The position numbers were made by a program, and so were the translations under genes. Below are positions 16,101 to 26,779 of a stretch of DNA of 41,666 nt, piece by piece. Each line of letters starts with the position of its first letter. The stretch's first letter is position 1. The notes under the pieces were generated by a model. The model was given only the letters and a program-made list of their open reading frames with translations. It made no database searches and was not told where the DNA came from. The stretch is from Myxococcales bacterium. GTDB lineage: Bacteria; Myxococcota_A; Polyangia; Polyangiales; JAFGIB01. The stretch is taken from positions 1-41,666 of the forward strand of contig JAPPOT010000540.1 of the NCBI GenBank assembly GCA_028817855.1, given 5' to 3'.

Positions 16101-19100
16101 GAAGATGCAGGCCTCGGTCGACGCGGTCGAGAGCTATGGCAAAGCCCTCGAGCTCAACCCGCGCAACTTCTCCGCGATGGACGCGCTCGAGCGCATCCAC
16201 ACCGCCGAGGAGCAGTGGGAGGAGTGCATTGAGATCAAGGGGCGCCGGGCGGACGCGCTCGAGGATCCGCAGCAGCAGATCCAGGTGCTGCTCGACGTCG
16301 CCAGCATGTGGGAGGAGAAGCTGGAGGCGCCCGAGCGCGCGATCGAGCCCTTCACGCGGATCCTGGCGGTCGATGCGCTCCACGACTTCGCCTTCGGTCA
16401 GCTCGAGCAGCTCTACCGGCAGCAGGAGAGCTTCGACGAGCTGATTGGGCTCTACGTCGCACGCGTGGAGTCCACCGACGCCGTCGACGAGCGGGTGGAC
16501 CTGCTGCGCAAGGTCGCACTAGTCAACGAAAAGGACCTCGACGACAAGAACGAGGCCTTCGAGGCCCTGCAGCTGGCATGGACCGAGGACTTTACCAACG
16601 AGGAGTCGGCGCGCGAGCTGGAGCGCATCACGGGGCTGACCCAGCGCTGGAGTGAGCTGTTGACGACGGCGAACCAGTGCCTGGCCGAGGTGCCCGAGGA
16701 GGACCAGGCGACGCGCAACGCGATCTGCCTGAAGTGCGCGCGCTGGTATGCGCGCGAGGGGCACCCGGACTACGCGATCCCGTACCTGCAGCAGGTGCTC
16801 GCGATCGATCCGCTGAATCTGGCGGCGATGAAGCAGATGGCAGAGCTCTACCGCCAGACCCAGCAGTGGCAGGTCTACTCCCAGGCGCTCAACAAGATCT
16901 CGGAGATGACCGAGGATCCGGCCGAGAAGGCCGACGTCTTCGTGTTGCTGGGCGAGCTCCAGGAGGAGCAGTTCAGCTCGGCCGAGCACGCCATCAAGCA
17001 CTACCGCGAGGCGCTCGACGCCGTGCCGATGCACGTGGGTGCGCTCAAGGCTCTCGAGCGCATCTACCGTGCGCGTTCCGAGTGGCTCGACCTGATCGAT
17101 GTCCTCAAGAAGAAGATCGAGGCGATCGAGGAGCCGGAGCAGAAGCTGGCTGCGAAGCTCGAGCTGGCCGAGGCTTACGAGGATCGCGTCAGCGACAAGG
17201 CTCAGGCCGTGCAGCAGTACCGCGCAGTCCTCGAGGAGCAGCCGGAGAACCTGCAGGCGCTCAAGGGCCTTGAGCGGCTCTACGCGCACCAGGAGCTGTG
17301 GCAGGAGCTGCTCGACGTACTGGAAAGGCAGCTAGGGCTGGTCAGCGCGGAGCGCGAGCAGATCGCGCTGCTCACGCGCATGGCCGCGATGTACGAGGAG
17401 GAGTTCCTCAAGCACGACAAGGCTGCCGAGCGGCTCGAGCAGGTCGTCGATCTGGAGCCGACCCACACCGCAGCGCTACAGGGCCTGGCGCGCCTCTATC
17501 GGCAACTGCAGCGCTGGGACGAGTTGATCCAGACCTTCGAGCGGCACATTGATGCCACGCCGGACCGGACCGAGAAGATCGAGCTCTACAGTCAGGTCGG
17601 TGCGGTCTACCGTGACGAGCTCAAGGACACCGATCGCGCGGTCGAGGCGTTCATCAATGTCACGGCGATCGAGGAGGACCACCGTGGTGCCCTGGACTCG
17701 CTCGCGCAGCTCTACGAGGCGCGGGGTGAGCAGAGCATGGCGCTGGACGCGATGGAGAAGCTCTCGGGCTTGCTCGAGGAGGACTCGGAGCGGGTGGGGC
17801 TGTACTTCCGCATGGGCAAGCTCTACGACACCGAGCTCGGCGATCGAGTCGCCGCGGTCGAGCATTTCCAGCGCGCGATCGACATTGACGACAAGCACCT
17901 ACTTTCGCTCGAGGCGATGCGCGACATCCACGTGGAGGAGGCCGACTGGCAGGCTGCCGCGCGTGTACTGGAGCAGGCGACCGAGGTCGACGCCCCGGCG
18001 CGCCAGGGCGCCCAGTTCCGGGTCGAGCTGGGCGCGATCTATGACGACAAGCTCGACGAGCACGAGCGGGCGGTCGAGGTCTACGAGGACGCCATTGAGC
18101 TCGACGCCGACAGCGTCGGCGCGGCCACGCCGCTGGTGCACGAATACGTGCGGGGCGAGCGCTGGCAGGAGGCGGAGCCGCTACTCAAGATGCTGGTGCA
18201 CAGCGCCGACGTGGCGGAGACCTCCGACCGGCAGCGCTTCTGGTTCCTGTACGGCCAGGTGGCCGATCGGCTGAAGGACGACGCCACGGCCGTGCGGGCC
18301 TACGACGAAGCCTTCGGCCTCGACAGTCAGGATCTGCAGGCGCTCATGGGCCTGGCGGGTGCCCACTTCCGCACGCAGGCCTGGGAGGACGCCCACAAGT
18401 TCTACCAGATGCTGCTGGTACACCACCGCGACGAGCTCGGCACCGCGGAAGTGACGGATACGCTCTACCACCTCGGTCTGATCAAGCGCGAGCAGGGCGA
18501 AATCCGCAAGGCGCTGAACATGTTCGAGAAGGCGCTCGAGGAGGATGACCTCCACCCGGCGACGCTGACCGCGATGATCGATGTCCAGCTCCAGCAGAAG
18601 GACTTCGAGCAGGTCATCCACTTCAAGAAGCGGCTGCTCGAGGCGGCCGAGACCGACGATGAGCGCTTCGCGCTCTATGACCAGATCGGTGGCCACTGGC
18701 AGCAGGAGCTCGAGAACCCCGCGATGGCGATCGACGCCTACGCCGAGGCCTCGATTCTGCGGCCGAACGATCACGTGATGCTGCACAAGCTGCTGCAGCT
18801 CTACAGCAAGACGTCACAGTGGGAGCAGGCGATCGAGATCATCGACCGCATCTCGGATCTGGAGGAGCGCGGCGAGGCCAAGGCCAAGTACGCCAATACG
18901 GTCGGCGTCATCCTACGCGATGAGCTGAAGGACCCGGACGGGGCCCTGGAGCGCTTCAACCAGGCGCTCGACCTGGATCCGGGCGGCATGCTCAAGGCGT
19001 TTGAGGCGATCAACAAGATCCTCACGCAGAAGAAGGATTGGAAGGGGCTGGAGCGCGCTTTCCGCAAGATGCTTCACCGCGTGACCGGGCAGGGCGATCC

Positions 19101-20289
19101 CTCGCTCGAGTTCAACCTCTGGCACGCCCTGGGCGTGATCTATCGCGATCGTCTGCAGAACTTCGAGAGCGGCGCCGAGGCCTTCGCCATGGCCTCGCGC
19201 CTGCAGCCCGACAACATGCAGGAGCACGTCATCCTGGCGGAGATCTACGCGCTCACGCCCAACCGTATCGACGACGCGGTGGCCGAGCACCAGATCCTGC
19301 TGCGCGACGATCCATACCGCGTGGACTCCTACCGGCAGCTCTACAAGCTGTATTTCGGCGCGCACCAGTACGACAAGGCCTGGTGCGTGGCGGCGACGCT
19401 CAACTTCCTCAAGAAGGCGGATGGGGAGCAGAAGCAGTTCTACGAGCAGTACAAGCCCGAGGGGCCGATTCGCCCGACCTCCCGGCTCACCAACGAACAG
19501 TGGGTCAAGGAGCTCTTCCACCCGGAGGAGGCCTTCCTGGTCGGCAAGCTCTTCGAGGCGATGACGCCGGCGGTGTTGCGCATCAAGGCCCAGGCGGACA
19601 AGACCTGGCAGCTGCGCAAGAAGGACCTGATTCCGGACGTCATGAACACGACGGTGGCCTTCGCGCGCACCTTCGGCTTCGCGACGCAGGTGCTCAGCTT
19701 GCCACTGACGCCGCGCCTCTTCGTGTGCCCGGACCGCCAGGGCGGGCTCGCGTACGCGACGACACTACCGCCCGCTTCGGTGTGCGGCAGCGCGCTGCTG
19801 TCGGGGGTCAACCCGCTCGAGGTCATCTTCCTCGTGGGCAAGCACCTCGCGTACTACCGCGGTGAGCACTACATCCGGACCATGTTCCAGACGAAGGACG
19901 AGCTGAAGCTGGTCCTGGCGGCGGGCATGCAGATCTCGGGCGTCGGCATCGAGGACCCGAACGTGGCCCAGTGGGCCAAGCAGATCCGCGGCAACATGCA
20001 GCCCGCGGACGTGGAGCTGCTCAACAGCATTGGCAAGCGCTTCGTCGAGGGCGGTGCGCGTGCGGACGTGAAGCAGTGGATGAAGGTCGTGGAGCTGACC
20101 GGCTGTCGTGCCGGCTTCCTGCTCTGCAACAGCCTGGACATCGCATCGCGCATGATTCAAGCCGAGCCGCCGATGGGTGCCATCGACCTCACGCCCAAGG
20201 ACAAGGTGGAGGAGCTGGTGCTCTTCAGCGTGTCGGAGGGCTACTTCCGGCTGCGTGAGGCGCTCGGCATCCAGATCAAGGTCGGCTGA
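10153..20289 (+). CDS. gltI: Giant 3378-residue TPR protein, GltI/AgmK-like
   Basis: The product has no signal peptide, so it is likely cytoplasmic. An acidic disordered N-terminus (about 45 residues) leads into about 3000 residues of TPR-like repeats with a regular 72-residue period (two 36-residue helical pairs). Units read roughly A-x-x-x-Y-x-x-x-L-x-x-DP, AL-x-x-LY, W-x-x-L, then YE-x-x-L. Four units carry a longer variant with LEP-[VLI]-Y near residues 660, 965, 1342 and 1577. The last 270 residues (about 3110-3378) are a different, less repetitive domain. Very large size, TPR content and location next to gltDEG-like genes match AgmK/GltI of Myxococcus xanthus, a giant TPR protein needed for gliding. 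It probably scaffolds the cytoplasmic side of the complex (inference). The GTG start is set by AGGAGG. Its 3' end overlaps the convergent neighbour by 14 bases. Confidence 0.88.
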   Translation: MSDNDIPVTSESEEEVEQSAEESDGENGGGEAADEPRELTEEEQAKLAELDAALEKFQSQKRWSDVIKTTVAKAELLQDPVQKVELFAEAGRMYVERSSNQAEAIKCFRRVLDLDASNLEAIERLREMYEKRRDWERLVGIMKLECDMLDEVDQPMRRVEIAQLATEKLRKPAICIELWQDVLATDADNAEAIGALANLYERAREWEPLAEVLEKKSRQMEAGGEQVQLLQKLGMIYADKLSNDEGAIDAFKRLLELDPNDRRAQEQLKKRFVAARAWDDLEAFYAATEKYDELIRTLERAADSKDAELDERIVLLFRVARLWQDKQGKPDRAARAYEKVLGLDEGNLEAAEALTPIYEGAGDAKKLVNVYEVRLKHIEDPDERVVLLREAALLYEEKLRNPAQAFDRFLEAFSADPSQELLREDLERLAAKVKDWDRLFEAYGAAIEDASHPDDANDLRLYYGRVLREAGKIEEAIAQFKAVYSDRVDDEAAIAALDELYRQTGDHLELLGVLQRRSELEGDPEVRKRLAYDIARIYQVELGDADQAIDAYRNIPIEFGEEEVEAYRALEQLYEENERWDDMAQTLEHRIDLGPDSDEELAALKFRLGITQIQHLGDRSRGLDLYREVLMLMPEHEGAMAALEGMLADGELGAQAAGILEPVYEARGEWSKLIHALEVSVGSLEDPEQRVDTITKIGELHADQLGDQETAFTVYCRALKEAPDNPGIIARLEGLAAAVSKLTEMVEQLTDLAAANEDPFLARQLWVKAAELRVTQLGDVDGAVTAYMQALELDEGDMEVLGALESLYRSSERWRDLLLVMRRRANNTTDPGEQEQVLAQMAAIHDQMLDEPAEAIGVYKEILEIDPASAQALAALSGLYERQEQWEELAENVNRQLSLAEDEQSRLELMLRLAEIREGRMGSADAAIEIHREVLDRDPSNDNALSALERLAQQPEHQLAVAEILEPLYRDAGEIQKLIGIHEIQVQRAEDPDTRVDLLGRMAELYEEQLEDLSNAFRCHARALAEDAGNPNTQEQLERIAATTNGWDPLAQVYELQLQSTEDPALAVPLLMRVAEIRENQLADGNAAIGHYARALELDEENLDAATALERLYQQSDQYEQLAAICLAKAGMLDSPDEQRQYFFRAGSLYEDVLEQAEQAVGVYQKALEAEPDDREALDKLIGLYLKLQRWEQLLEVYTRKADIVDDPDEKKALLAEVGAVYERELQQTEKAIDVYQRILEIDPDDFTAIGRLDVLYQQAENWEELMSILEREADLAPDPTEAISYRYRIGELFEQHLGDAYRAVEVYRDILDLMPDHAQSQTALERMITGDKEAVQAAEVLEPIYRASAESARLVRVLEVLVSNEEDPIRQVELLHQIAELHELHLDQPRDAFDAYARALPHDNQNPKTLDALEGFADRLSAWAQLVELYDKEIARQREEAPEDAIDLALRLAKLCEVQIGSVPSAIARYEIVFEADPTHLETLEALDRLYEASERWEDLARVPEREAEVGRSPDDVLNLQYRLGVLHQTRLGNVEEAVEQYREILAAAPDHEQALGALEGLFAYGYEQRAIGEVLEPLYRMQDAWDKLTGVQEALLGSEEDSAERIIAMHRISEIAETRMGDMALSFTWMQRALMEDPLHDHSTLEVERLADMTQGWVVLASTYAQILEGGGETAGRVETGKRLARVYEEELGDVGRAEEAYRYVVALDDKDDDVLDALDRIYSEHGAGNALAEVLRKRVAAADDSMDKIDLMHRLGNVLYNDVRNIDEAIEVFSKILEEEPEHEETIRALSNVYTVTQDWEKLFTVYEKEIEVVVGDSAQAEILGKMAVVAWTKLEDLGRATELLKRVLDLLGEDPEALNALGNIYAIQENWADLVDVLEREVAVSDDDDIRLKLYADLGRIWYEKLERDRNALESWERALDIDPGYTPALFAMAEIHRNNESYDDLVDTLHRVIDVGAATLDDGAIENVYMQLGSIYEEKMQASVDAVESYGKALELNPRNFSAMDALERIHTAEEQWEECIEIKGRRADALEDPQQQIQVLLDVASMWEEKLEAPERAIEPFTRILAVDALHDFAFGQLEQLYRQQESFDELIGLYVARVESTDAVDERVDLLRKVALVNEKDLDDKNEAFEALQLAWTEDFTNEESARELERITGLTQRWSELLTTANQCLAEVPEEDQATRNAICLKCARWYAREGHPDYAIPYLQQVLAIDPLNLAAMKQMAELYRQTQQWQVYSQALNKISEMTEDPAEKADVFVLLGELQEEQFSSAEHAIKHYREALDAVPMHVGALKALERIYRARSEWLDLIDVLKKKIEAIEEPEQKLAAKLELAEAYEDRVSDKAQAVQQYRAVLEEQPENLQALKGLERLYAHQELWQELLDVLERQLGLVSAEREQIALLTRMAAMYEEEFLKHDKAAERLEQVVDLEPTHTAALQGLARLYRQLQRWDELIQTFERHIDATPDRTEKIELYSQVGAVYRDELKDTDRAVEAFINVTAIEEDHRGALDSLAQLYEARGEQSMALDAMEKLSGLLEEDSERVGLYFRMGKLYDTELGDRVAAVEHFQRAIDIDDKHLLSLEAMRDIHVEEADWQAAARVLEQATEVDAPARQGAQFRVELGAIYDDKLDEHERAVEVYEDAIELDADSVGAATPLVHEYVRGERWQEAEPLLKMLVHSADVAETSDRQRFWFLYGQVADRLKDDATAVRAYDEAFGLDSQDLQALMGLAGAHFRTQAWEDAHKFYQMLLVHHRDELGTAEVTDTLYHLGLIKREQGEIRKALNMFEKALEEDDLHPATLTAMIDVQLQQKDFEQVIHFKKRLLEAAETDDERFALYDQIGGHWQQELENPAMAIDAYAEASILRPNDHVMLHKLLQLYSKTSQWEQAIEIIDRISDLEERGEAKAKYANTVGVILRDELKDPDGALERFNQALDLDPGGMLKAFEAINKILTQKKDWKGLERAFRKMLHRVTGQGDPSLEFNLWHALGVIYRDRLQNFESGAEAFAMASRLQPDNMQEHVILAEIYALTPNRIDDAVAEHQILLRDDPYRVDSYRQLYKLYFGAHQYDKAWCVAATLNFLKKADGEQKQFYEQYKPEGPIRPTSRLTNEQWVKELFHPEEAFLVGKLFEAMTPAVLRIKAQADKTWQLRKKDLIPDVMNTTVAFARTFGFATQVLSLPLTPRLFVCPDRQGGLAYATTLPPASVCGSALLSGVNPLEVIFLVGKHLAYYRGEHYIRTMFQTKDELKLVLAAGMQISGVGIEDPNVAQWAKQIRGNMQPADVELLNSIGKRFVEGGARADVKQWMKVVELTGCRAGFLLCNSLDIASRMIQAEPPMGAIDLTPKDKVEELVLFSVSEGYFRLREALGIQIKVG

Positions 20290-21070
20290 GCAGCCGCGGT
20301 CGCCGCGGGCCCAGCCACTCGAGCGTGAGCGCGAGCCAGAGCCCACCGACCGCCGTGTGGGCGAGGGCCGCGCACTGTTGCGCCGGCAGGGCCCAGGCCA
20401 GTGAGGGCAAGGCGCGTGCGCCGAGCTCGCCGGCGACGGCGATCGACAGCGAGAGGCAGAGCAGCGCGACGCGGTGGGCGAAGAAGCGCGGCGCCAGGTT
20501 GCGCATCGCGCTCGTGACGGCGGGTCGCAGGCGCGCGAGCTCGACCAGCGCCGCGCGTATCAGGTCGACGGTGGCAAGCGCGCACAGTGCCCCGAGGATG
20601 GCGAGCGCCAGGGCGATCCAGGCGAGCGGCTCCTGCAGGGCGGCCGGGGTGAGGGGCTGGGCGAGCAACAGGAACAAGCCCGGTAGCGCAAGGAGCGCTG
20701 CGCTTGCCGCGCCGCCGAGAGTCAGCATCAGCCCGCGCGGATAGAGGCGCAGTGCGCGGAGCAGGGCCGCGAGCCCGGGGTCTGGTTCGCGCAGCGCGGA
20801 GAGCCACGTCAGTGTCAGCAGCGGCGACAACAGCGCATAGGCACCCGCCCAGCTCGCCATCCAGCGCATGTCTGCCCCCTGCAGGAGCAGCTCGAGCGCG
20901 AGCGTCGCGCGTGTCCCGGTCGTGGCAGCATCGAAGAAGTGCTCCTGGGCCGCGCGGCCGAATGCGGCGAGCAGCGGCCATAGCAGGCCGATCGCCGCGA
21001 CCGTGCGCACGGCGTGGACGAGCAGGCCGTAGGCAGCGGCGCGTCGCAGCCGCTGCAGCGCGGAGCTCAT
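20276..21070 (-). CDS. Six-helix integral membrane protein, unknown function
   Basis: The 264-residue product starts MSSALQRLRR and has about six membrane helices (for example WMASWAGAYALLSPLLTL and GLMLTLGGAASAALLALP) with a short basic start. I see no catalytic or transporter motif and do not recognise the family. Its ATG overlaps the stop of the upstream metallopeptidase gene (ATGA), so the two are translationally coupled and may work together, perhaps as an accessory or anchor of the peptidase (inference). A longer frame starting at 21328 exists, but its first 86 residues are Arg/Pro-rich shadow of the peptidase gene. The gene runs tail-to-tail into the giant TPR gene with a 14-base overlap. 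Confidence 0.72.
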   Translation of the reverse strand: MSSALQRLRRAAAYGLLVHAVRTVAAIGLLWPLLAAFGRAAQEHFFDAATTGTRATLALELLLQGADMRWMASWAGAYALLSPLLTLTWLSALREPDPGLAALLRALRLYPRGLMLTLGGAASAALLALPGLFLLLAQPLTPAALQEPLAWIALALAILGALCALATVDLIRAALVELARLRPAVTSAMRNLAPRFFAHRVALLCLSLSIAVAGELGARALPSLAWALPAQQCAALAHTAVGGLWLALTLEWLGPRRPRLLSRP

Positions 21071-22743
21071 GCGCCCACCGCGGAGAGCAGGAGCTGGGCG
21101 AGGAAGAGCAGACGCGAGCGCCAGGCGGGCTGCGGGGCGTCGTCGTCGGTGCGCTGCAGATTGTCGCTGCGCGTTGCGTCCAGCACCACGTGGCCGTCGG
21201 GGTCGCGCTCGATCCCGGATGCGCCGTGTACCTCGCGCACGGTCCACGCGACCGGTTCTCCGCGCAGGCCCGGTAGCAGGACGCGTTGGCAGAAGCCCGG
21301 CCAGTAGCCGGCGTCGAAGGCGCGGCACAGGTCGCGCCGGGTGACCTGACGGTAGCGGTTGTCGCGCGCGTAGCGGCCGAGCGCGCGGTCGAAGCGCTGC
21401 GGGCCCCAGCTACGGCGGATGCTCTCCAGGAGCAGCGCGGGGCGCTGGTACACCGCCGCGCCCAGCTCGCGCAGGCTGTAGCTCCAGGCGGGCTCCAGGG
21501 AGGACGCGTGCACGCGGCTGCGCGCCCACAGCACACGCTGCACGTCGAAGAGGTCCACGGGCAGGCCGACCAGGCGCTGCAGTCGCCCGTGCCGGCCGTA
21601 GCGATCGCGCAGAGCGTGCATACCCAGCCACTGGGCGAGCCCTTCGTCCAGCACGGGCTCGAGTGCTTCGTGGCTCGCGACCAGCATCGGGAACCACTGG
21701 TGCGCCAGCTCGTGACAGGTCACCACGTCGTGGACGACGCCGCTCACCGGGTCGAGCGCGCCTCGTCGCGTCGCGGGCCAGCCCACGACCAGGCCCGCGT
21801 ACTCCATGCCCGCGGCACCGCGCCCGTGGGGCGGCGGCAGCACCAGCACCAGGCGCCCTTGAGGGTAGGGACCGAGCATGCCCGAGAGGCGCGGGAGCGT
21901 CTCCGCCAGCAGGGCGAGCTGCTTGCGTGCGAGCCACTGCTGTCCCGCGGGTGCGTAGACCTCCAGCGCGACCGCTCCGCTGCGGCCGCGGGTGGCCTTG
22001 AGATCCCGTCCGACCGCCCACGCCAGGTCCAGTGCCCTTGCGAGTCGATAGCGCTCCACCCGACGGGTGCCGTCCGTGCGGGCTTCCAGGCGCTCGCCCG
22101 GGGCCGCCACCGTGTGTCCGGCGGGGACCCGGAGGGTGAGCTCGTAGTCTGCAAAGTCGGCTGCGAACTCGCCCAGTCCGTAGTAGGGGTGCTGGCTCCA
22201 GCGGCCGTCCGGCTCCAGGCGCGCCAGCTTGGGGAACCACTGGGCGATCATGGCGAAGCCGCCGGTCTGTCCCATGCGGGCGGTGAGGGAGGGCAGCTCC
22301 ACCGTGAACTCGGTCTGCAGCTGGAGCCGCGCGCCAGGGGCCAGGGGCTCGGGCAGCGGGACGTGCAGCTGTGTGTGGTCGTGCTCGGTCGGCCCCGCCC
22401 GGGCCCCAGCAAGCAGGCTCGGCCCCCCATTCGTCAGAGTGAGCGTCCTGAGCTCGATGCGCCCGTAACGGCTCAGCGGCACCTTGCGCAGGCGCAGGCC
22501 GCCCTGTTGGACGAAGGTGGTGTTCGCGTTGGCGAAGGCGTTCGCATAGAGGTGGAGCTCGAGCCCTCGCAGGGGGCGCGGGCTGACGTTGGTGAACTCG
22601 ATTGTGGCGCGTCCCTCGATTCGCTCGAGGTGGGCGTCCAGCTCGGCATCGATCCTGTAGTTGGGCCGTTCCTGCGCCTGCCCGGTCGCCACCGTGGTCA
22701 GGAGGATCGTCAGCAGGGCTGCCCCGGGAGCTGCACCGCGCAC
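21067..22743 (-). CDS. M1-family zinc metallopeptidase, exported
   Basis: The zinc site is complete: HELAH followed 18 residues later by the third ligand in DEGLA, the gluzincin/M1 signature. GMEYAG upstream corresponds to the substrate-binding GxMEN motif of M1 aminopeptidases. The N-terminal region is beta-rich and begins, after a signal peptide (RGAAPGAALLTILLTTVATG), with a stretch like the M1 N-terminal domain. The protein is about 558 residues, shorter than classical aminopeptidase N because a large C-terminal helical domain is absent; it ends in a short hydrophobic segment. The start is uncertain: GTG at 22743 gives a clean signal peptide, while GTG at 22812 adds 23 residues. It is transcribed divergently from tsaE and coupled to the membrane protein downstream. 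It probably cleaves peptides in the periplasm or at the membrane surface. Confidence 0.85.
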   Translation of the reverse strand: MRGAAPGAALLTILLTTVATGQAQERPNYRIDAELDAHLERIEGRATIEFTNVSPRPLRGLELHLYANAFANANTTFVQQGGLRLRKVPLSRYGRIELRTLTLTNGGPSLLAGARAGPTEHDHTQLHVPLPEPLAPGARLQLQTEFTVELPSLTARMGQTGGFAMIAQWFPKLARLEPDGRWSQHPYYGLGEFAADFADYELTLRVPAGHTVAAPGERLEARTDGTRRVERYRLARALDLAWAVGRDLKATRGRSGAVALEVYAPAGQQWLARKQLALLAETLPRLSGMLGPYPQGRLVLVLPPPHGRGAAGMEYAGLVVGWPATRRGALDPVSGVVHDVVTCHELAHQWFPMLVASHEALEPVLDEGLAQWLGMHALRDRYGRHGRLQRLVGLPVDLFDVQRVLWARSRVHASSLEPAWSYSLRELGAAVYQRPALLLESIRRSWGPQRFDRALGRYARDNRYRQVTRRDLCRAFDAGYWPGFCQRVLLPGLRGEPVAWTVREVHGASGIERDPDGHVVLDATRSDNLQRTDDDAPQPAWRSRLLFLAQLLLSAVGA

Positions 22744-22832
22744 CGCCCAAGGCTTCGTCTCCGACGGCGGGTGGTCAAGCTCCGCCCGAGGATTTCTGCA
22801 GCGGCACCGCACACGTGCTAAGAAGCCCGCCG

Positions 22833-23354
22833 ATGGCGGACGGGCCCCAGACCCTGCAGCTCAGGCTGGACTCCCGCGGCGCGACCCGCCGGCTGGGGCG
22901 GCGCCTCGCCGCCTGCCTGGCGCCGGGGGCCCTGCTCGTGCTCGCGGGGGACCGCGGGGCGGGCAAGACCGTCCTGGTGCGGGCCATCGGGCGCGGGCTG
23001 GGCGTGTCGACCGACATCCGCATCACCAGCCCCACCTTCGACCTCGTCCACGAGCTGCCGGGGCGGATCCCGCTGGTTCACGCCGACCTCTACCGGCTGG
23101 ATGACCCCAGCACCCTGGTCGAGCTCGGTCTATCCGAGCACATCGGGCGAGAATCGGTAGTGGTGATCGAGTGGGGGGAGCGCTTTCGACAGGAGCTGGG
23201 GCCCGACGGGGTCACCATCCGGCTGGACCTGGACGCGGACGGCCGCCGCTGCCGGCTGGAGGCGGAGGGGCCCGCTGGTCAGGCCCTCCTCGGCCGGCTC
23301 ATGGAGGCCCTGCGGGAGCGTCCGATCGCGGGCCGGAGCGACCGGCCGGCTTGA
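22833..23354 (+). CDS. tsaE: tRNA threonylcarbamoyladenosine biosynthesis ATPase TsaE
   Basis: The 173-residue product has the TsaE P-loop (GDRGAGKTVLVRAI), the following SPTFDLVHEL segment, HADLYRLDD and VIEWGER, all in family order. TsaE is the small ATPase that works with TsaB and TsaD to make the t6A base of ANN-decoding tRNAs. ATG 22833 is chosen because the family domain begins about ten residues later; longer frames run into the peptidase gene's promoter. Only 89 bases separate it from the divergent peptidase start. It lies 39 bases before carB and is likely co-transcribed with it. The C-terminal tail after residue 160 is Arg-rich and probably unstructured. Confidence 0.9.
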   Translation: MADGPQTLQLRLDSRGATRRLGRRLAACLAPGALLVLAGDRGAGKTVLVRAIGRGLGVSTDIRITSPTFDLVHELPGRIPLVHADLYRLDDPSTLVELGLSEHIGRESVVVIEWGERFRQELGPDGVTIRLDLDADGRRCRLEAEGPAGQALLGRLMEALRERPIAGRSDRPA

Positions 23355-23393
23355 GCTTGCGGCGGGGGTCCTCCTCTGGTAGCAGCTCCCCGA

Positions 23394-26732
<3,339 letters not shown>

Positions 26733-26779
26733 CAGGCGATCTTGCTGCCTGCCGCGACCGGGTGTACGAATACGGGCCT

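Noticed and set aside
10153..19480. Possible tandem DNA repeat or assembly artefact in the giant gene
   Set aside because: The 72-residue period is clear at the protein level, but the DNA of successive units has diverged too far for recent slippage or misassembly.
21286..22821. 511-residue plus-strand open frame
   Set aside because: Antisense to the M1 peptidase, which has the full HExxH-x18-E site.
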